Assembly (NCBI RefSeq): GCF_021043375.1 | Contig: NZ_JAJNDV010000006.1 | Location: 62,001-126,000 of the forward strand | DNA length: 64,000 nt | Source of the DNA: Sphingomonas sp. IC-56 | GTDB lineage: Bacteria; Pseudomonadota; Alphaproteobacteria; Sphingomonadales; Sphingomonadaceae | Direction: 5' to 3' | Shown: piece by piece, positions 45,654-53,425 of the stretch | Layout: every line of letters begins with the position of its first letter | Position numbering within the stretch: the stretch's first letter is position 1 | Translations under genes and position numbers: made by a program | Notes under the pieces: generated by a model | What the model was told of the DNA's origin: nothing | The model's database searches: none | The model's input: the letters and a program-made list of their open reading frames with translations, nothing else

Positions 45654-46867
45654 AGCTCGCCGTCGTCGTCACCGAATTCCCCAAATCGACCGAAACCTTC
45701 ATCTACCGCGATCTGGTGAAGTTCCTCGAGACCGGTGTCGATGTCCGCCTGTACCACCTGACGCCGTTCCGGCGCGGCCAGACGCTCCACGGCTTCGCCG
45801 CTCCGCTGAAGGATCGCGCAGTGGACCTCTCCTTCTGGCAGCCGGGCCCCTCCCTTCGCGGGCTGCTGCGCCACCCCCGCGCGCTGGCCTGCGGGATCGC
45901 CCGCATGCTCTGGGCCTATCGCCGCCACCCTAAACTCGCCGCCAAGTCCCTCGCCTTGCTGCCCAAGGCGCTCGCAATCGCTGAACATGCCCGCGCCGCC
46001 GGCGCCACCCATGTCCATGCGGAATTCGCGGGGCATCCCGCCACTGCCGCATGGCTCGGCCAGCGCGCCGGCGGTCTGCCCTATTCGGTCAGCTGCCGCG
46101 CCCACGACATCTTCCGCACCCAGGCCTTGCTCGCCGAAAAGCTGGGCGAGGCCGCTGCCATCCGCACCGTCAGCGACTTCGGCCGCAACTTCCTGCGCGA
46201 AAAGGTTCCTGCTCTTGCCGGCCGCAAGATCGACGTGATCCATTCCAGCGTCGACGTTGGCCGCATCGCCCCCGTCGACGCCGCTCCGTCGACCGCGCCG
46301 TTTCGCATCCTCTATGTCGGCGCGCTCGAACCCAAGAAAGGCGTCAGCCATTTGCTCGATGCGCTGGTGCTTGCCGGCCCGCAGCTAGGCGACTGGACCT
46401 GCGATCTGATCGGCCACGGACCCGACGCGCAATCGCTACAAGCCCGCGCATACGCGCTTGGTCTTGGCGAACGCGCCCGCTTCCTCGGCATGCAGCCTTT
46501 CGAGACGGTGGCCGAGGCGTATCGCACCGCCAGCGTCTGCGTCGCGCCCAGCGTCATCGGTCCCAATGGCCGGCAAGAGGGAATTCCGAACGTGATGATC
46601 GAAGCGTTGGCCTATCAGCGCCCCGCCATCACCACCGCCATTTCCGGGATCCCCGAACTCATCCGCGACGGCGACACCGGCCTGCTCATTCCTCCCGGCG
46701 ATCCCGCCGCGCTGTCCCAAGCGCTGCTGCGCGTCCACGCAGATCCGCAAGCCGCGCTCGCAATGGCGAAGCGTGGCCGCGCCCATGTCGAGCGCGAATT
46801 CGATCTTGCGGCGAACACCCGCCGCCAACTCGATCTGTTCTTCGGAAGCGCCGCTTCGGCTCAATAA
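45650..46867 (+). CDS. Glycosyltransferase family 4
   Basis: The 405-residue protein starts at GTG 45650, overlapping the Wzy-like stop as GTGA. It opens with KLAVVVTEFPKSTETFIYRDL near 2-22, a start seen in colanic-acid-type GT4 enzymes (WcaL-like). The donor-binding half has RILYVGALEPKKGVSHLLDALVLAG near 218, LIGHGPDAQSLQ near 252, and the EX7E motif GRQEGIPNVMIEALAYQRPAITTAISGIPELI near 307. It is the last gene of the rightward polysaccharide run and overlaps the opposing JmjC-like gene by seven bases. Confidence 0.88.
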   Translation: MKLAVVVTEFPKSTETFIYRDLVKFLETGVDVRLYHLTPFRRGQTLHGFAAPLKDRAVDLSFWQPGPSLRGLLRHPRALACGIARMLWAYRRHPKLAAKSLALLPKALAIAEHARAAGATHVHAEFAGHPATAAWLGQRAGGLPYSVSCRAHDIFRTQALLAEKLGEAAAIRTVSDFGRNFLREKVPALAGRKIDVIHSSVDVGRIAPVDAAPSTAPFRILYVGALEPKKGVSHLLDALVLAGPQLGDWTCDLIGHGPDAQSLQARAYALGLGERARFLGMQPFETVAEAYRTASVCVAPSVIGPNGRQEGIPNVMIEALAYQRPAITTAISGIPELIRDGDTGLLIPPGDPAALSQALLRVHADPQAALAMAKRGRAHVEREFDLAANTRRQLDLFFGSAASAQ

Positions 46868-47763
46868 GCTTCGCGGCTGTCCTGCCTGCCCGTCAGGCGC
46901 CGGACGCTTCGCACGGCGCCCTTGACCAGCCGGTGCCCCGCTACCTTGGCAGCGTCGGCAGCGGGATGCGCTCCGGGCATAGCCGGCGACATGCCGAACC
47001 CGCGCAGCCGGCGGTTCACCCGGTGCAGCCGCGCCTCCCCATCGCTCGCCCGCGAACGCCAGGTGATGCTGAACGAGATCGACCGTTCGGGCCCGTTCTG
47101 CACCCAGTGCGGCGCCTTTACCGGCACATGCACCGCGTCGCCCGGAGCCATGTCGAAGTCGCGCGCCTTGGCGTCGAATGCGGGGTCATGCCGCATGTTG
47201 CGGTGCACGCCGCCGCGATGGAACGCCTCATGCGTCGCCTGCGGGACGATCGAGGCATCACCGGCCGGATAGACCCGCATCCGCTTGCTGCCCGCGATCT
47301 GGAGCAGGATGTTGTGCTCCGGGTCCATGTGAAATGGCGTCACGGCGTTGGGCGAGGATAGGAAGATGAACGCCTCGCGCCGCTGATACGCGCCCGTTGC
47401 CGGCATCACCACCGGCGCTATCTCGCCCAGGCACGCGTCGATCAGCGCGGCATAGGCCGGATCGACATCCACCTTCTTCAGCACCATCCAGCACCCGTTC
47501 TGGTCGATCGTCCGCACGATCTCGCCCACCGGCATTTCCGCCTGGCGGATGGCGGTTGGATCCTGGTCGACGCTCAGATTGCCGAAGCTGTGCTCGACAT
47601 GGCTCGCCGGCAGCCGCTCGGCCAGCCGCGCAAGTTCCTCGATCCCGAACAGGGGGTGGTGGTGCAGCCGGTGTCGCACCGCCGCGGGTGATCCGGGATA
47701 GGCCGACGCGAACTCCGAAAGCCCATCGTCTGCAAAGCATGGTTCACTGGTCATGGCGCTCAT
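46861..47763 (-). CDS. JmjC-like cupin dioxygenase-type protein
   Basis: The 300-residue protein has a JmjC/cupin_8-like domain. An iron-binding pair HMDPEHN near 145 (H-x-D) and a later His in PVKAPHWVQN near 212 form a plausible 2-His-1-Asp site for iron and 2-oxoglutarate. FIFLSSPNAVTPF precedes it and SISFSITWRS follows. Relatives hydroxylate proteins or small molecules and are often mis-named transcription factors. The C-terminal 60 residues are a basic tail. Start has MSAM; the ATG overlaps the stop of the upstream acyltransferase-like gene by ATGA. Confidence 0.75.
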   Translation of the reverse strand: MSAMTSEPCFADDGLSEFASAYPGSPAAVRHRLHHHPLFGIEELARLAERLPASHVEHSFGNLSVDQDPTAIRQAEMPVGEIVRTIDQNGCWMVLKKVDVDPAYAALIDACLGEIAPVVMPATGAYQRREAFIFLSSPNAVTPFHMDPEHNILLQIAGSKRMRVYPAGDASIVPQATHEAFHRGGVHRNMRHDPAFDAKARDFDMAPGDAVHVPVKAPHWVQNGPERSISFSITWRSRASDGEARLHRVNRRLRGFGMSPAMPGAHPAADAAKVAGHRLVKGAVRSVRRLTGRQDSREAY

Positions 47764-48878
47764 CCTGCCGTCGAAGGGTTAAGCGAGTCTGCGGGAGCCG
47801 CCTGCGCGCGCGCCACGCCCGCGCACACCAGTCCCGACGCAAGGCTCGCATGTGGGATAGCCAGGGACACGATACGCCGCCGATCGGGCCAGATCCGGTC
47901 GATCATCGGGTGATCCGCGCGGGCGCAGCTATCCACCCGCCGCAGGTTCCGCACATCCAGCGCATGCGCCAGATACGCCATCTCGATCAGCACGCCCGGC
48001 GAATAGCGCGCCCAATCCTCGTCATAGGCGATCTTGAGCTGGAACGCCTCGTCCCCTCGCTCCAGATTTGCCAGCATCGCCACCACCGTGTCGCCCACAA
48101 TCATGCGATGAAAGTCCAGCGTCCCCTCGCAATGCGCCGCGCGCAAAATGGTGCGAAAGCACTGCTCGGTCGCCGGATCCGCGCTCGCCGCCACCCCTTC
48201 GCGCCCCTTCCATCCCGTAGCCTCCAGGGCGAACAGCGCATCGATCCACGGATCGACCGCATCGTCGGCCGCCAGCCGCTCGAACCGCAGCGCCCCATGT
48301 TCATTCAGCCGAGAACGAAGGCGGCGATGCTCCTTCAGCACCTTGGACCGCACATGCGCGGCCGCATGCGCCTCGCTCGACAAGCCTCGGTTCAGCACCG
48401 CCCGCCCATAATCGCGCGTCAGATAATACCGGCGCCCCGCCTCACGCAGCACGTCCAGCAAGGCGCGGGTCGAGGCACTGTCCGCATCCAGCCCCGACAG
48501 CCGCAGATACCATCCCGGCTGCCGCGCCAGCAGCGGCAGCGCCGCGCGCCAGAAGCCCTGCTCCGCCCCTGCCCGCACCAGGGGCTCGCCAAGCGCCCGC
48601 ACCCGCTGGTCCCAATTCTCCACGCACAGCGCCAGCCCCCGCTTGCGCCGCGTCGCCACCGGCATCAGCCCGGCCAGCTGACCGCTACCCGCCTCCCGAA
48701 CCAGCAACAGCCGGGGCACCCCCGCTTCGGGCAGCGCCAGACAGGCTAAAACCGCCGCCCGGCCGTAAAACGGGTTCGCCGTCCCGGCCTCTCGCGCCAA
48801 CGCATCCCATTCCTGCGCCAAAGCGGAATCATCCGCCGCCGCGATTCTCGAAACGAAGTTGCTGCTCACCCTCTTCAC
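47760..48878 (-). CDS. GNAT/FemAB-like acyltransferase (CelD type)
   Basis: The 372-residue protein has a CelD-like GNAT architecture: AREAGTANPFYGRAAVLACLAL near 28, GLALCVENWDQRVRALGEPLVRAG near 80, AAHVRSKVLKEHRRLRSRLNEHGALRFERL near 173 and LFALEATGWKGREGVAAS near 215. FQLKIAYDEDWARYSPGVLIEMAYLAHALDVRNLRRVDSCARADHPMIDRIWPDRR closes it near 278. It is the third member of the same family in this locus and pairs with the JmjC-like gene, suggesting they share a job on the polysaccharide or its lipid carrier. Substrate unknown. Confidence 0.75.
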   Translation of the reverse strand: MKRVSSNFVSRIAAADDSALAQEWDALAREAGTANPFYGRAAVLACLALPEAGVPRLLLVREAGSGQLAGLMPVATRRKRGLALCVENWDQRVRALGEPLVRAGAEQGFWRAALPLLARQPGWYLRLSGLDADSASTRALLDVLREAGRRYYLTRDYGRAVLNRGLSSEAHAAAHVRSKVLKEHRRLRSRLNEHGALRFERLAADDAVDPWIDALFALEATGWKGREGVAASADPATEQCFRTILRAAHCEGTLDFHRMIVGDTVVAMLANLERGDEAFQLKIAYDEDWARYSPGVLIEMAYLAHALDVRNLRRVDSCARADHPMIDRIWPDRRRIVSLAIPHASLASGLVCAGVARAQAAPADSLNPSTAG

Positions 48879-48931
48879 GGGTGCAGTGGTGCGCCAAAAT
48901 GCTGACGATTAGATTGACGCTGCCGCCTGGA

Positions 48932-49066
48932 TCAGCCCGCCGGCTTGCTTTCATCTGAAGGGCGCTGGGACTTCGCCCGCTCGCCACCACCGCAGCAGGA
49001 ACAGGACGGCGCCGCGGGCTGTCTGGTCAACGCCGCCTGGCGCCGCCGTTCCTTGCGATTGGGCAT
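48932..49066 (-). CDS. Very small basic protein
   Basis: A 44-residue frame beginning MPNRKERRRQAALTRQ, with a Cys-rich middle (CSCCGGG near 24-30) and a polar tail. AGGA stands about six bases before the ATG. An EcfG-like promoter lies 27 bases upstream of the start at a good distance. MPNRKERR-type starts occur in many tiny basic proteins of unknown function. I judge it likely real because start, ribosome site and promoter line up. Confidence 0.5.
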   Translation of the reverse strand: MPNRKERRRQAALTRQPAAPSCSCCGGGERAKSQRPSDESKPAG

Positions 49067-49092
49067 CACGGTTCCTGTTTGCATGCCTACAC

Positions 49093-49117
49093 AACCGGGT
49101 GCCATCGGCTTCGTTCC
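49093..49117 (-). promoter_or_regulatory. EcfG-like promoter of the tiny basic protein gene
   Basis: Read leftward: GGAAC (49117-49113), 16 bases, GGTT (49096-49093). The -10 deviates from CGTT by one base, exactly as in the caa3 and ctaG promoters. Transcription would start near 49084, about 18 bases before the ATG at 49066. Confidence 0.45.
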
Positions 49118-49178
49118 GCTACGCCAGGCTTGCGCAAGCGCCCCGCCTGGGCAAGCATGGGGCAAAGGGGAGATTTCG

Positions 49179-50525
49179 ATGACCAAGCCGTTCTGGGTGG
49201 CGCTCGCCACGACCATCGCCATGCCCGCGCTGGCGCAGACCGCCCCGGTTCAACCGCCCGCGCCCAAGACGACCTATATCCAGGCCGGCACGCTGCTCGA
49301 CCGCCCGGGCCGCCCGCCGCGCGGCAACAGCACGATCGTCGTGCGCGATGGCAAGGTAGCCGAGATCCGCGACGGCTTCGCTACGCCCGAGCCTGGCGCC
49401 ACCCTGATCGACCTGCGCGACGCGTTCGTCCTTCCGGGCCTGATCGACATGCACGTCCATCTCTGGGGCATCGGCGGCGATCCGATGCGGGCGCGGCTGG
49501 AGGCGATGACGCGTGACCGCTTCGACAACCAGATGACGGCGGTCGCCAACGCCAAGACCACGCTGGCTGCAGGCTTCACCACCGTGCGCGATCTCGGCGG
49601 CGATCCGCGCGGCATCCGTGCACTGCGCGACGCGATCGACGCCGGCGTGGTCGATGGTCCCACGATCATCAATGCCGGCGAGATGGTGTCGGTCACCGGC
49701 GGCCACGGGGACGACGGCAACGGCCTGGCCGAGGATTTCGCCGACATGGTCCATGCCAAGGAAATCAACCTGTGCGACGGCCCGGACGACTGCCGCCGGG
49801 CAGTGCGCGCGCAGGTCGCACTCGGCGCCCGCGTCATCAAGTTCGCGGCGACGGGCGGCGTGCTCTCCAACGTCAGCGGCGGCCTGGGCCGCGCCATGAC
49901 GCCAGAGGAAATGCGCGCGATCATCGACACCGCGCATGCGCTCGGCCGCAAGGTCGCCGCGCACAGCCACGCGACCGAAGGCACCCGCGCCGCGCTGGAG
50001 GCAGGCGTCGACTCGATCGAACACGGCACCTTCCTCGACGACGAGACGATCCGGCTGTTCAAGGCCAAGGGCGCCTACCTGGTCCCGACCGAGATCGCCC
50101 CCGTCGCCGCCCTCGCCCAGGCACGCGGCGGCGCCCTGCCGCCCGCCACCATCGTCAAGGCAGAGGAAGCCGCCGCAGCCATGGCCGCCAATCACCGCCG
50201 CGCCTATGCCGCCGGCGTGAAGGTGGCGTTCGGCACCGACACTGGCGTGTCCAAGCACGGCGACAACGCCACCGAATTCGCGCTCATGGTCAGAAACGGG
50301 CTCACCCCGGACCAGGCCATCGTCGCCGCCACGACCAGCGCCGCCGATCTGCTCGGCCGCGACGACCTCGGCACGCTGGCGCCGGGCAAGACCGCCGACA
50401 TCATCGCCGTATCCGGCTCCCCGCTGCAGGACGTACGCCGCCTGGAGCGGGTGGACTTCGTCATGCACCGGGGCGTCGTGGCCAAGGCACGCGGCGAAGA
50501 ACCCGGCCCCCCCGCCGCACGTTAA
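49179..50525 (+). CDS. Exported metal-dependent amidohydrolase
   Basis: The 448-residue protein has a signal peptide (WVALATTIAMPALAQ near 6-20). The amidohydrolase fold shows the metal pair HVHLWG near 98, a Lys in VIKFAATGG near 213 (the position often carbamylated), AHSHATEGTRAAL near 254, SIEHGTFLDD near 275 and FGTDTG near 352. The closest type is the Xaa-Pro dipeptidase/imidazolonepropionase-like group. Substrates range from dipeptides to lactams. ATG 49179 follows an AAAGGGGAG ribosome site; upstream open frame to 48945 has no signal. It is followed eight bases later by a zinc-ribbon protein gene. Confidence 0.85.
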   Translation: MTKPFWVALATTIAMPALAQTAPVQPPAPKTTYIQAGTLLDRPGRPPRGNSTIVVRDGKVAEIRDGFATPEPGATLIDLRDAFVLPGLIDMHVHLWGIGGDPMRARLEAMTRDRFDNQMTAVANAKTTLAAGFTTVRDLGGDPRGIRALRDAIDAGVVDGPTIINAGEMVSVTGGHGDDGNGLAEDFADMVHAKEINLCDGPDDCRRAVRAQVALGARVIKFAATGGVLSNVSGGLGRAMTPEEMRAIIDTAHALGRKVAAHSHATEGTRAALEAGVDSIEHGTFLDDETIRLFKAKGAYLVPTEIAPVAALAQARGGALPPATIVKAEEAAAAMAANHRRAYAAGVKVAFGTDTGVSKHGDNATEFALMVRNGLTPDQAIVAATTSAADLLGRDDLGTLAPGKTADIIAVSGSPLQDVRRLERVDFVMHRGVVAKARGEEPGPPAAR

Positions 50526-50532
50526 GGCCCCC

Positions 50533-50877
50533 ATGCCTCACGCCAGCAACCTCGTTCACCCCGCCGGTCCGGACTCCCCGCACGCGTTCGATATCATCCC
50601 GTTGAAGCCCCGCAACGGCACGCTGGATGCCCGCTGCCCGGTCTGCCGCGGCCATGGCGAATGGAACACCGAACTCGACCTGGTCAGCTTCCGCTGCAAG
50701 CGCGCCATCTGCGAACGCTGTCACGGCGCCGGCTGGGTCGAAACCGGCAGCGACCCCATCGGCTTTCCCGATATCGAGCTGTCGCCGGAGGGGCATCCCG
50801 AATGGGTGACCCGCTATGTCCCGCATGAGGATGTCGCCGACGACAGCCTCGCTGACGGCAATCTGTCGCCACCATAA
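50533..50877 (+). CDS. Zinc-ribbon protein of unknown function
   Basis: 114 residues with a probable zinc ribbon: CPVCRGHGEWN near 35-45 and, 21 residues on, CERCHGAGWVE near 60-70, resembling the CxxCxGxG repeats of DnaJ. It has no signal or membrane part. The N-terminal and C-terminal thirds are acidic and Pro-rich. It directly follows the amidohydrolase gene in the same direction, but a functional link is not evident. I do not recognise a named family. Confidence 0.6.
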   Translation: MPHASNLVHPAGPDSPHAFDIIPLKPRNGTLDARCPVCRGHGEWNTELDLVSFRCKRAICERCHGAGWVETGSDPIGFPDIELSPEGHPEWVTRYVPHEDVADDSLADGNLSPP

Positions 50878-50948
50878 GCAGCATTCCCGACCACGCCGCA
50901 CCCGCTGAGCCGCTCAGCCGCTCAGCCTGAAGCGCCCAGCCCCCCCCA

Positions 50949-51050
50949 GTTCCCCGGCGAAGGCCGGGGCCCAGTTGCGGTGGTCTGTCGACGGCGCAGA
51001 AACCTTGCCGCGAAAGCATTGCAGCTAGGCCCCGGCCTCCGCCGGGGAAC
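50949..51050. repeat. Long palindromic repeat, copy 2
   Basis: Arms 50949-50978 and 51021-51050 are near-perfect inverted copies, with core CCCCGGCGAAGGCCGGGGCC on the left and CCCCGGCGGAGGCCGGGGCC on the right, separated by about 42 bases. It has the same arm core and layout as the copy at 30582-30685 and again lies between two converging genes. Confidence 0.85.
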
Positions 51051-51076
51051 CAGGAAGCGCTAGGAGATCTCCCCCC

Positions 51077-53401
51077 TCACCCCGGCACCTTCCCAAAGGA
51101 AGGCGGCCGATCCGCCATCTTCGTCCCGAACTTCGAAGGCTTGCGCCCCATCTGGAACACCAGCTCGCCGCCCTTCGCCAGTTCGGCATGCGAAATCCAG
51201 TTGCGGGTCCACGGACGCCCGTTCCACCGCACCGACTGGACATAGGGGCTGTCGGGTCCATTCCCCGGCGCGCGGACCCGCAGTGTCTTGCCCTGTCCCA
51301 GGTCCATCTCCGCTTCGTCGAACAGCGGCGATCCGAACACATATACCGCGCTCACCGGATCGACCGGATAGAAGCCCAGCGCGCTCAGCACGAACCACGC
51401 GCTCATCTGCCCGCAATCGTCGTTGCCGATCACGCCGTCCGGATCGGCCTTGTACATTTCGGTCAGCAGCCGGCGGATCATCGCCTGCGTCTTCCACGGC
51501 TTGCCGCAGAAAGCATAGAGATAGGCCGCGTGCTGATCGGGCTCGTTGCCATGGGCATACTGCCCGACCAGGCCGGTGATGTCGGGCGGCGCGTTGTCGG
51601 GCAGCGTGGAGGGCGCATTGAAGAACCCGTCCAGCTTCGCCTCGAACTTCGCCTCGCCACCGAAATGCTCGATCAATCCATAGGTGTCGTGCTGGTTCAA
51701 GAACGTCGCCTGCCAGCCATTCGCCTCGGTATAGTCGCGCCACCAGGGCTTGGGCATGTGCCCGATCTGCACCGGATCGAACGGCGCCCCCCACCATTTC
51801 CCGTCCGAGAAGCGCGGGCGTGCAAAGCCGACCTGCGGGTCGATGACGTTGCGATAGTTCAGGCTCCGCTTGCGCAGCACCGCGGCATCGTCATGCGCCC
51901 CCGCAGCCTCCGCCAGTACCGCCATCGCCCAGTCGTCATAGGCATATTCCTGGGTACGGCTGACCGACTCCCATACCTTGTCGGCGGGGATGTAGCCGAG
52001 CGTGTAGTAATGGTCGCGGCCCAGCGAGCTTTCGCTGTCCTTGTACTTCGGATCGAACGCGCGGCGGCGGATGTTGGGCCAGGCCGCGGCATAGTCGGCC
52101 TCGATCCCCTTCACCCGCGCCTCGGCCATGATGACGACCGAGTGCCAGCCAATCATACAGCCCGTCTCGATCCCCTGAAGCGGCCAGACCGGCGGGCCAT
52201 AGGGGCTTTGCTGCGTCTGGCGGATCAGGTCGCGGGTGAACATCGCGGCATGCTCTGGCCGGATCAGCGTCAGCAGCGGGTGCAGCGCGCGATACGTATC
52301 CCAGGTCGAATAAGTGCTGAACGCCGGCGCGTCCTTGGGCGCCTGGTGCACCTGCCGGTCCATGCCCATGTAGCGGCCATCGCGATCGGTGAAGAGCGTC
52401 GGCGCCAGCAGCGTGTGGTAGAGCGCGCTGCCCATGATCGTGCGCTGGTCTTCGGTGCCGCCCTTCACGCGGACGCTCTGCAACTCGCGCGCCCAGACCT
52501 TCCGCGCAGCCGCAACCGCGCCATCGAAGTTCCAGCCCGGCGCTTCACCCGCCAGAGCAGCCCGCGCGCCGTCCACCGACACGCCCGACATACCGGTCTT
52601 GATCAGGATCGGCTCGCCGCCGGCCTCGTCAAAGAACAGCGCTACCTTCAGCCCCTTGCCGGTGATGCTCCGGGCGCCCTTTGCCGCCGGCTCGTCGCCG
52701 TCGAAGAACTCCACGCGATCTGGCTTGCGCGACAGCTGCATCGCGAAGTGGATGTCGCGCCCCTTGGCCCAGCGGTTCACCTTGCGACTGCCGGTCAGCA
52801 TGCCGTCGGCACCAAGCGCCAGCGACGCCCCCGCGATCAGCGCGCCCGTATCCCACTTGTCCAGGATCATGTGCTCAAAGTCGATCAGGATGTGCCCGGC
52901 ACCCTGCGGAAAGCGGTAGCGGTGCAGCCCGACCCGCTCGGTCACGGTCAGCTCGGCAAGTACCCCGGACTCCAGCTTCACGCGGTAGTAACCGGGCTCG
53001 GCATGCTCGTCGGAGAAGCGCTGCCGGTACCCGGCATCGGCATTGTCGAGCGGTCCGGCTCTCAGTTCCAGCTTGCCGCGCGTCGGCACCACCAGCACGT
53101 CGAGCATGTCGCCAATGCCGGTGCCCGACAGGTGGGTGTGGCTGAACCCCATGATCGACCCGTCGGTACGATGATAGCCCGAGCATGCGTCCCAGCGCGC
53201 ATTGTCGGTGTCCGGCCCCAGCTGCACCATGCCGAAGGGCAGCGATGGCCCTGGAAAGGTGTGGCCATGCCCGCCGGTGCCAACGAACAGGTCGGGCTTG
53301 GCCGCGACGGGACCTTGGGCCCAGGCGGTGCCGGGAACGGTGCTGCCGACGATCGCAAGTCCCGTTCCGGACAGCAATTGGCGGCGATTGGCGGTAATCA
53401 T
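51077..53401 (-). CDS. GH92 alpha-mannosidase, exported
   Basis: The 774-residue protein has a Tat-like start (NRRQLLSGTGLAIVG near 4-18). Family GH92 signatures: FVGTGGHGHTFPGPSLPFGMVQLGPDT near 39-64, DGSIMGFSHTHLSGTGIGD near 80-98, GCMIGWHSVVIMAEARVKG near 415 and GNDDCGQMSAWFVLSALGFYPVDP near 653, which includes metal-binding Asp/Asn and Glu candidates. GH92 enzymes are calcium-dependent exo-alpha-1,2-, 1,3- or 1,4-mannosidases that trim high-mannose N-glycans or yeast mannan. The exact linkage cannot be read here. It is the last gene of a four-gene leftward glycosidase operon. Confidence 0.92.
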   Translation of the reverse strand: MITANRRQLLSGTGLAIVGSTVPGTAWAQGPVAAKPDLFVGTGGHGHTFPGPSLPFGMVQLGPDTDNARWDACSGYHRTDGSIMGFSHTHLSGTGIGDMLDVLVVPTRGKLELRAGPLDNADAGYRQRFSDEHAEPGYYRVKLESGVLAELTVTERVGLHRYRFPQGAGHILIDFEHMILDKWDTGALIAGASLALGADGMLTGSRKVNRWAKGRDIHFAMQLSRKPDRVEFFDGDEPAAKGARSITGKGLKVALFFDEAGGEPILIKTGMSGVSVDGARAALAGEAPGWNFDGAVAAARKVWARELQSVRVKGGTEDQRTIMGSALYHTLLAPTLFTDRDGRYMGMDRQVHQAPKDAPAFSTYSTWDTYRALHPLLTLIRPEHAAMFTRDLIRQTQQSPYGPPVWPLQGIETGCMIGWHSVVIMAEARVKGIEADYAAAWPNIRRRAFDPKYKDSESSLGRDHYYTLGYIPADKVWESVSRTQEYAYDDWAMAVLAEAAGAHDDAAVLRKRSLNYRNVIDPQVGFARPRFSDGKWWGAPFDPVQIGHMPKPWWRDYTEANGWQATFLNQHDTYGLIEHFGGEAKFEAKLDGFFNAPSTLPDNAPPDITGLVGQYAHGNEPDQHAAYLYAFCGKPWKTQAMIRRLLTEMYKADPDGVIGNDDCGQMSAWFVLSALGFYPVDPVSAVYVFGSPLFDEAEMDLGQGKTLRVRAPGNGPDSPYVQSVRWNGRPWTRNWISHAELAKGGELVFQMGRKPSKFGTKMADRPPSFGKVPG

Positions 53402-53425
53402 GGGAACAGGGCCTTCCGGTACAGG

